Source: Trissonchulus latispiculum (Eukaryota; Nematoda; Enoplea; Enoplida; Ironidae). Taken from it: 64,000 nucleotides of DNA. The position numbers were made by a program, and so were the translations under genes. Below the pieces are notes generated by a model. It ran no database searches and was not told the DNA's origin. It saw only the letters and a list, made by a program, of their open reading frames with translations. How positions within the stretch are numbered: the first letter of the stretch is position 1; the number at the start of each line of letters is the position of its first letter. Positions 56,098-64,000 of the stretch are shown piece after piece. The stretch is taken from assembly GCA_030248195.1 (NCBI GenBank), contig JASAND010011169.1, positions 53,341 through 117,340 on the forward strand, written 5' to 3'.

Positions 56098-56420
56098 ACA
56101 ACCATTCATTCATTCATTCAAGAAGAAGAATGTTTATTCGCAAGAAGAAACAGCATAACATGTTAGTAGTAACAAAACATTTTATTGAGTGCATTTAGCC
56201 ACTACAGTACACAGTGCGAATTAGACGAGAAAGGACCAGCAACGCTTGTCATCTAACTCCCCGCCCTCGGACAAAATTTGACAGGTCTATAGCGCTTCGC
56301 TTAACCTCTGTTTAAATTGAGCTAGAGATGGTGCTGTTTATTACTGATTCAGGTAAAACATTCCAAGTTTTTGTAACCCTGGATGCAAAGGAATTGTCGG
56401 AGCTAGCTTCATTCGCAAGT
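56098..56420 (-). mobile_element. 3' end of a LINE (non-LTR retrotransposon), decayed
   Basis: On the minus strand a degenerate frame reads SRVTKTWNVLPESVINSTIS, the usual C-terminal end of LINE ORF2. It is followed by an AATAAA-rich 3' region and a (TGAA)n tail at 56100-56120. Frames are interrupted by stops. Confidence 0.55.
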
Positions 56421-58775
56421 CTGTACTATCGAGGACGCTGCATCATCCTATGGTGTCAAATTTGGGTAATATTGCTTCCCTGGCTAGCTAGGGGCCAAAA
56501 ACCCTGAAAGTGTCATTTCGGCACTGGAGGACCCAGAACAGGTCCAACTGTGGATTTTAACAGCCAAATGAACGTAAAAAACCATTCTCTACACAATAGA
56601 CTAATAAGTTTTATCAAATTACATCGTTTTTAGCATTTTTCAAAAATTGCCCTATGTTTATGTGTTAAACTTTATGAAACCTGTCCGTTTGATGCTGCAT
56701 GTTCAATGGCACATGAAATCTCAAAAAGGTACCTAGATCGGGTTTTCTGATTTATTATGTAGGGGCGCGATAGCGCCCCTACATAATATGGCGTAGCGTG
56801 GCGTAGCCATAATATGGCGAAAACGTTTGCTAAAATAATAGTTCGAATAAAGCTCGAGCACATACCGTAGCTGTAGGTTATTTATGAGCTATAAACCAAA
56901 TGTATCGTGGATATGCATAATAATTTACATTTACAAACCGCGAATATGGGTTGTTCGGCGAAGCTGTGCCCATATTAATTCGCTCACAACCTAGTCCTCT
57001 TCTATTTTTTTAACCTAGCCCCATAAAGCATTTTAAAGACTAGTCCTCTCTTGATTTTGCTACCTCACCATCACCCATATTACGTTTACATGCTCCAGAG
57101 GAGCATGAAAACGTAATATGGGTGATGGTGAGACGGGATAGTCTTTAAAATGCTTTATGGGGCTGGAATTAAAAAAATAGAGAGAACAGGTTGTGGCAAT
57201 TATGGGCACAGCTCGCCGGAGCTAACCATATTCGCGGTTTTAAACCGTAAATTATTATGCATATCCACATTTTTATTGGTTTATAGCTCATAAATAACCT
57301 ACGAAAACTTCGGCTGTGTGCTCGAACTTTATTCGAACTATTATTTTAGCAAACGTTTTCATATATTGTAGCGCCACGCGCTACTGTATTACTGTAGGCG
57401 CTATCGCTACTATAATAAATCAGAAAACCCGATCTAGATACCTTTGAGACAAATATTGTGAACATGCAGCATCAAACGAACGTTTATAAAAGTTTACTTT
57501 TTGCAAAAATTTTCAGAACAATCTTTTTGAAAAATGCTAAAAACGATGTAATTTGATAAAACTTATTGAATCTATTGTGTAGAAAATGGTTTGAAAAGTT
57601 CGCCTGGCTGTTAAAATCCACAGTTCGATTTTTTCCTTCATAACTCCAGTGCCGAAATGTGCACTTTGAGGGTTTTTGGAAAAAAAAAACCCAAAAAAGC
57701 AATAATAACCGAATAGGTTTTCTTATGATACTGCTTTTTTTTTTTTTTTACCAATTCAGAGAATGTCTCCACCTCTCCAGCGCCCTTGCATCAAGGGTTC
57801 AATTTATTTTGCATGATTTACCTCAGTCAAAAATGAACAGCACCATCTTTCAGCCCAATTTTAAACAGAAGTTAATGGAACTTTCACACATGCTGTCAAA
57901 TTTTTTCCGATTGCGTAGACTTAGACGAAAAGCGTTGCTAGTCCTTTCGTCTAGTGTCCACTGTGTCCTGTGGCTAACGAAATCCCCTTCAATGAAATGT
58001 TTTGTTACTACTAGCATGTTATGCTGTTTCTTCTTGCGAATAAACATTCTTCTTCCTTGAATGAATGAATGGTTGTGATTATCCGCCCCCTCACTACGCA
58101 ATTCACTCCCGTGTTCGTATGTCGCGATTATGTACATACATTTGTCAGAGCAGATAGAGAGTTTTAGATACTTCTCTTCTTCTATTGGAGGGTTTTTTTT
58201 ATGTAGAATTTTTATTTATTTTTTTTTGAGCCTACCCTCTGCTTATAACCCTCCAAACCTTTTAGTAATTTCCCCACCATACTCTTCCACCAGAAATTTT
58301 GGTAAAGGGGGCAAACATCAGAAAACCCATGGTCATCCCCGAAATTTTTTTTTTTGTGATTATTTTGGAATTCGACCTCAGAAAACTCAAAAAAAATACA
58401 AAAAACTTTAAAAATTTCTATGTTCTTTTGGCTTTTTTTGTCAAAAACTGAAGACTTGCTTTTATCGTTTCAAGATTTGTTTCCTTTGTTTTAAATCGAA
58501 TTTTCATCCAAAATCTGAAAAAGAATTCTTAAAAAATAACCACCTTTTAGCAAAATTTAGCTAACTATTTGGCATCAAAAAATTAACAGAGAGGCTACCG
58601 CAAAAAGGGAGGGATAGTCAAAAAATCTGGGGAGGGAAAAGTTGGGGCGAAATTCGCAGGTTTTTTTTTTTTTCCCCAAATTTAATTATCTTTTTTTTTG
58701 CATCCCTTGTTTACATATATGCTGCCTCATTTTTTGTAGGAAAATTGTCAGGCTGAATGTGCTTGTTGTTGTTTT

Positions 58776-58779
<4 letters not shown>

Positions 58780-58811
<32 letters not shown>

Positions 58812-59001
58812 CCGAATGATATATAGCTAGTGATTGAAGTGCTGCTGAACTGGGGGAGAGCAAACGGCTGCTCGATGCCACATGAGCTTTCTCAGACTGC
58901 ACCAGAATGCATGATCGTCCAAGCTCCTGTTCCCCCCTCACAGTTGAAGCTGAAATTTTTTCAGTTGTGAAAAACCCGAAGTTTGGGTCAGGGAGAAAAA
59001 T
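58780..59001 (+). pseudogene. inverted copy of TTLL exon 1, destroyed
   Basis: The start region is replaced by a long T run; fragments such as ATGATCGTCCAAGCTCCTGT and GAAAAACCCGAAGTTTGGGT are still recognisable. No open frame. Confidence 0.8.
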
Positions 59002-59643
59002 GTATACTCATATGTATTATTAGTTGATATCTATTTGTGTGGTTTCTTTTTTGCATGTATTTTTATTCAGAGTGTGAGGGTGTTTTTTTTTTTTTTTTTT
59101 TTGGCATTGAGACAGAAATTTAGAGTTCACTTATATATAATACGTATATACGTGTTTGACAATCAGCAAGAAATATCTCCTCTCTTTTTTTTCTTTCTCA
59201 CGATTTTGTAGTATACAAGCAAAAAATTCAAATGAGTAATACCAATACTTCACCTTGGAAATTTTTTTTTTCACGCTGATAGAATTTTCTTCAATTCAAA
59301 TTTACTAGATGTATTTGCAAGTCAAAGAATTGTGTCGGAGATTTAAATTTAAAAAGTGAGCAGAAAAAATTTGGGGACTTTGAAGGGAGAATTTTCAAAA
59401 ATTTTTCGCAAAAACTCGCCGAATTTTTCTTGAACACATGTTTAGAATTTTTAGCTATTTTTAACCTTATGGGGGGAAGGGACCTGGGAGAAGTGCGCCG
59501 GGGGGGGTTTTTTTTTTTTAAGAAATTAATGCGCAGGGATTCTCCTGAAAGATATTATATATGTTATGATATTTAATAAGAAAATAACGACTAAGTGCCA
59601 TATTATGCAGTTGCTTTATTTTTTTTTTTCTTGTGTGTTTTAG

Positions 59644-59806
59644 TTGGAAACTGAATATCTAAATCATGTATTTGAAATCTTCCGGATTTGCTTGAATTTT
59701 TTAAAGACAATGCTGAATCAGACTGGAATGTTTTGTGGTATCATGATTATCATCTTTTTGGAGGAGGATATGTTGACAATTTTGCGGTCCTTAAAACCTC
59801 ATCAAG
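59644..59806 (+). pseudogene. inverted copy of TTLL exon 2, altered
   Basis: Frame begins LETEYLNHVFEIF but loses the middle of the exon through several small changes; SLKPHQ is recovered at the end. Confidence 0.85.
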
Positions 59807-60481
59807 ATTTTTATCTATATATTTTTCCATTTTTATAAATGCAATTTAGATGACTGCGTCTTTTACGAGTTGCATCCCTCCACGGTTTGGTAACAAAATG
59901 TTGCGCGCAACTTGGATTTCTCTATCCAATCGGTACTAACCTAGTATATCCTTTTGTGCAGAATTATATTTTTTTACATGGGGGGGGCTTTCAGAAATTT
60001 GCGTTTTCCCGAAAAATGCCGTTCCCCAGAAATTGCCCCTCCCGGGATCTGTTTCCCCCGGGGTTTTTGGGGCTAAATTTTTGCCGAAATAAGGAAATGG
60101 AAATTTTAATTTTTCAAACTTCGCCGAAGAGTTTTTGTAGAAACTCTATTTTCTGCTTAAAGCCTGGCATTTTTCAAAATTTTGCGTTTCTACATTAACA
60201 ATACCCAAAAATACCAATTTTGGGCCCATCATCCATTTTTGGCTCATTTTTGCAAAAAAATCTTCCCCCCCGTGCCCGGCCCCCCCCCCAGAAACCCCCC
60301 GGAAAAAAACCCAAAAATACCCTGTCCCCCCGGGAAGCCTCACCCCAAAAAACCCTAAATAGCCCTGTTGTGGATGAAGTTGCTGTGTCTTGTACACTTA
60401 GTCAGTCTTCTTACTAACGATGTTTTTGTAGACTACGTATATACTTATTCTTGCCATCATGTCTTTTTCGTATGTTACATA

Positions 60482-60537
<56 letters not shown>

Positions 60538-60560
60538 GTATATAGTTTTTGGGTTTTTAG

Positions 60561-60680
60561 GTTAACCATGTGCCTGGCTCTGGCTACTATACGAGCAAGG
60601 TTAATCTGGCCACAACACGGCTGTTTGGTATTCCGCCTGCTTTTCAGCTGCCAGCAGAGAAGCAAACCTTTCTAGCTTTT
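60561..60680 (+). pseudogene. inverted copy of TTLL exon 3, with an intact frame
   Basis: 120 nt, phase 0 at both ends, encoding VNHVPGSGYYTSKVNLATTR and LFGIPPAFQLPAEKQTFLAF. This is the expected TTLL sequence, unlike the frameshifted 53507-53628. Confidence 0.88.
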
Positions 60681-62599
60681 GTACGTTCCTTGATTATCTA
60701 TTTTGTTCTGTTTACCTTAACTCAAGTCGACAGTACAGCTCAAAACAAAACTATATATTTACAAAAGTTCGCGAAAAATTTAGCTAACTTCGCGAAATAG
60801 CTAACTAATTTGAGGGTTTTCTCCATCGCCATTAAATTGACAGAAAATTCTTGAAATCTAATTTAGAGTCAATGGTTGCTGGTTTTCGCAGTTTCCAAAG
60901 GTTTAGCGAAGTTCTCTAATTTGTTCGAAGTTCGTGGAGATTTTAGCGACTGTTACAAGCGACCATTTAACGAACATCGCGAAGGCAGCTTATCCTGCGT
61001 CTGGCGTCTGAAGTTATGCCTAATATACAGTACCCTGCACGAGAAGGGTAACCGTTGACGGAATCGTCAAGTTGACGATTAGCGTAAACCAGTTAGCCAT
61101 TTTCGCCAATGCTCACTAATGTCGCAATTCACACACGAAGTATCGCCAACTTGATGATTTCGTCAACGGTTACCCTTCTCGTGCAGGGTACTGGAACACT
61201 TTTCAATAGTAATTGAGGTGAAAAATTTAGACGATCGTATCTCACTAACCCTTCATTCTTTTAAGCACCTGTATAGCGGTGATGGGGCAGTTGCGCGCAG
61301 CCGCCGCGCGCGCCTTCACGACGCGTGTCTCTTTGGCACATGTTGACGTTCGACTTCCGTGTTTGCTGGTGCCTAGCTTTTCCTGCAGAGCTCGCTGCGC
61401 GGCCAGGACACCCACCGTTGGAAAGAGCTGAGATTCTGCGTCGAATGGTATAAAAAGCGTGACTGTGACCACTGTAGCAAAAGTTAAGGTGCCTTCATAG
61501 TCGCGAACGCAGGCGTACGCGCGTTGACACGCGCCTACGCGTCTACAAACGTCACCTCCATATTGCGCGCATCAAAAGCGCTGATCGATGCGCGTAAACT
61601 GGCACGCTACAAATGGGCGCGTTGACGCGCGTCGACACACGTCTACGCGCGTCGACGCTTCCAGTGGTAGCATCGCACCAGGGAGTGATGTCACGTTTGG
61701 AGGCGTCGACGTGCGTTTACTGGGACTATGAAATCACCATCAGGTTCGAAAAACCAACTCAGGGCAATTTCTACTCTCCATCCTGAATACTTAATTTCTG
61801 TGGACTCAGCATAGAAGAAAAACATCACACACACCGTCCCATCACCAGGCAATCGTTCTTTGCGGTTTCTGATAAAATTTTTTGATTTTGGTTTTTTACA
61901 GTATCCTGCACGAAAAGGGTTATAACAGTTGGCGGAATCGTCAAGTTGACGATTTTCGTAAACGGATTCATCCTTTTCGCCAATGTTCTGAATGTCGCAT
62001 AGTATCGCCAACATGACGATTTCGTCAACTGTTACCCTTTACGTGCAGGGTATATGGATTTCAAAAATTTTCTTGGGATTTTGGTGGATATAGAGATGAC
62101 CCCTCAAATTAGCCAGCGAACGGATTTCGCTAAGTTCACGGAGTTATCGAGCTTTGCAAAATTTAACTTCGTATTGAGATACCCTGTACGCTTACTTAAT
62201 TGTAATCATAACCCCTGAACTTAACTTAAGTTGATTATGAACTATTCTGTCATTCTGTCAGTCTTTGATAGCAAACAGCAAGGACTCGTTTTTGATAGAT
62301 AGTACAAGAAACTGATGTGCAAGGCTTTTCTCGTCGTTGACGTCTTTTGTTAATTGTTGTTTAACGTTATTTTTAAACGAAGTAACGTAACATTTTAATT
62401 CGGAGAAATGTAAACATACACATGGTAGAATGTTGGGGTTGCACCATTGTCTGTAGTCTCGGTGGTTTAGCACCACTTACAACCAGTGAACTCGCCAGTA
62501 AGTTAAATGTATAATGGCAATAACTAGTGTTGATTTTAATTTTCCTCTGCTAGTCTTGTAGTTGTGTGTCAGTATTACGCGGGTGATACGTACTTTTAG

Positions 62600-62676
62600 G
62601 CTCGTGAGAATCCAGGAAAACTGTGGGTTCAGAAAAATAATCGTCACAGAGGAATTAAAAATTCAAAAAGTTTCAG
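62600..62676 (+). pseudogene. inverted copy of TTLL exon 4, with the phase that fits exon 5
   Basis: 77 nt, one A longer than 51499-51574 (ATTAAAAATTC versus ATTAAAATTC), which restores the joining phase to exon 5, though the extra base may be misplaced by a few positions. Confidence 0.85.
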
Positions 62677-62695
62677 GTATGTGTATTCATATATA

Positions 62696-64000
62696 TCATA
62701 GGGGTCGCGGCAGCGCCATATAATATGTGAGAAAAGTGGCTGGAGACAGTGTAAAATAAGCTGCGCAGAAGCTGCGCAAAATCCTGCGCAGATCCTGCGC
62801 AGATTTCATGCGCAAATTGTAGAGCACATCGAGTTTAGTATGTCTGTGAAGTTTCAGCCCAGTATCACTTACCGTTAAAAAGTTGCGCCCCGGACCGGTT
62901 ATGGCGGCGATGTTTTTTTTTCCGGTTTTCTCCTATTTGATGGTTGTATTGTACATAATGTTCGCCGCTTTCACGTGATCTGCAGCGGTGGGCCAACCTA
63001 AGGGGCTATGGGGTCTAGTAGTACCCTCTAAAGAATTTAAGAATCACAACTTTTTTTTGCGCCGCAGCTTCGCCACAGCGCCGCAGTGGCGCCGCAAAGT
63101 CGGCTCATAGCGAAAAGTGACCATTTTTGTGGTCGTCGCTCAGGTCGAACGTTACGAGCCTGAGCTGATTTTCTTTTATGCGCAGAAATTACATATATTG
63201 AACTAACTAACGGTCCAGGTTGCGTTTCTCTATCACTTCCCTAGCGACCACAGTGGCCCGTCAAAGATGGCGAAAATTCGAAAAATGAAAAATCGAAATT
63301 TCTCGCTATCTATTCTTTGAACGCTCAAATCTTCCATACAATGGTTTTCTGGCACGGAGAATCGATTCCCGCAGTCAGTTTTACCATCAGACCCACCCAT
63401 CTTGCTGGGCTGGTTCCACTTTGCCGTCGGGAGGGTCAAGTCGAAAGCCGCTTCCTGGAGGTCCATAGAGGCTTTACCTGGCCTCTCAAAACTTTGTCTA
63501 TAGGGGTTTTCTGGTGCGCCCAGCTCATTCCCGGTGTCCTTTTTGCCGTAGGACTCATCCATCTTGCTGTGCTGGTTCCACTTTGCCGTCTGGAGGGTCT
63601 TGTCGGAAACCGCTTCCTGGAGGTCCATGTAGGCTCTACCTGGCCTCTCAAAACTTTGTCTATAGGGGTTTTCTGGTGTGCCCAGCTCATTCCCGGTATC
63701 GTTTTGCCACCTATTTTGCTGGGCTGGTTCCACTTTGCCGTTTGAAGGGTCAGTCGGGTGAGGGGTCAAGTGGTCGAAAATAAATTTTTCAAAAGTGTTC
63801 AAATTTGGTACCAAATGAAAGCCCTAAGCGAGCTGAGCAACTTTTTTGTCATAGAACTGCATGCTCAAAGTTGCTGTAGCAAGTCAGGGACTTAGGCGAT
63901 TTTCGGTCCAAAAATGAAAGTTTTCAAAAGTGGTCAAAATTTGGTACCAAATGAAAGCCCTAAGCGAGCTGAGCAACTTTTGTCATAGAACTGCATGCTC
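62696..64000 (-). mobile_element. Helentron/DINE-1-like element, copy F (mirror of copy E)
   Basis: Same tail, subunits and first 147-bp monomers as copy E, inverted; the terminal hairpin has lost several bases (GCAGCGCCATATAATATG). It runs off the right edge. Confidence 0.8.

Larger units (their letters stand above)
50196..57097 (+). repeat. large inverted duplication, left arm
   Basis: Every landmark in this arm has an inverted counterpart at about 114196 minus its position: exon 2 (54567 against 59644), the TA run, both long hairpins, the CpG block, exon 4, and Helentron-like copy E against F. The left boundary is not visible because the right arm runs off the window. Confidence 0.92.
57099..64000 (-). 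repeat. large inverted duplication, right arm
   Basis: Inverted copy of 50196-57097. The axis is CATGCTCC-AGA-GGAGCATG at 57089-57107, so there is essentially no spacer. From about 57.6 to 59.6 kb it carries many extra T runs (for example 58780-58811) and garbled stretches; from 60 kb outwards it is close to the left arm. Confidence 0.92.

Overview
This window is nuclear DNA from a multicellular animal, most likely an invertebrate. Genes are split by GT-AG introns, the standard code is used, and most of the sequence is AT-rich intron or intergenic DNA packed with nested transposable elements. Three host genes can be supported, all on the minus strand. (1) At 764-1731 is one large exon of a rhodopsin-class peptide receptor of the GnRH/AKH-receptor type, continuing off the left edge. 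(2) At 17713-25121 is a complete five-exon DNAJC9-type J-domain cochaperone gene. (3) At 34757-55412 is a complete 15-exon gene for a membrane-anchored tubulin-tyrosine-ligase-like (TTLL, TTLL-15-type) ATP-grasp ligase of about 522 residues. No species can be named from the sequence alone.

The most complete mobile element is at 28567-32726. It is a Penelope-like retroelement whose GIY-YIG endonuclease lies N-terminal to the reverse transcriptase (the permuted Naiad-type order). It has an uninterrupted frame of about 946 codons and two 209-bp direct terminal repeats that I read as identical, so it is very young. It sits inside an older hAT-like repeat (25515-32932), which had also received a second hAT-like element (25745-28215), which itself carries a MITE (about 26629-27172). 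A second copy of the host repeat (47826-48886) gives the empty site for both insertions.

A second dominant family (copies A-F from 19.2, 22.8, 39.0, 44.9, 49.6 and 62.7 kb) looks like non-autonomous Helentron/DINE-1-type elements. They have a conserved head, a central tandem array whose monomer is 147 bp with remarkable regularity, a long tail, subterminal inverted repeats and a 3' terminal hairpin. Many other inverted-repeat elements (hAT-type with 8-bp duplications, TA-type, foldbacks) fill the gaps.

From about 50.2 kb to the right edge the window is one large inverted duplication centred near 57098, with almost no spacer. The right arm repeats the first four TTLL coding exons in opposite orientation. 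It is badly degraded near the centre (long T runs), yet two TTLL exons have a better reading frame in the right arm than in the left. This looks more like one locus read twice (a foldback read or assembly artefact) than a real duplication, but only read-level data can decide.
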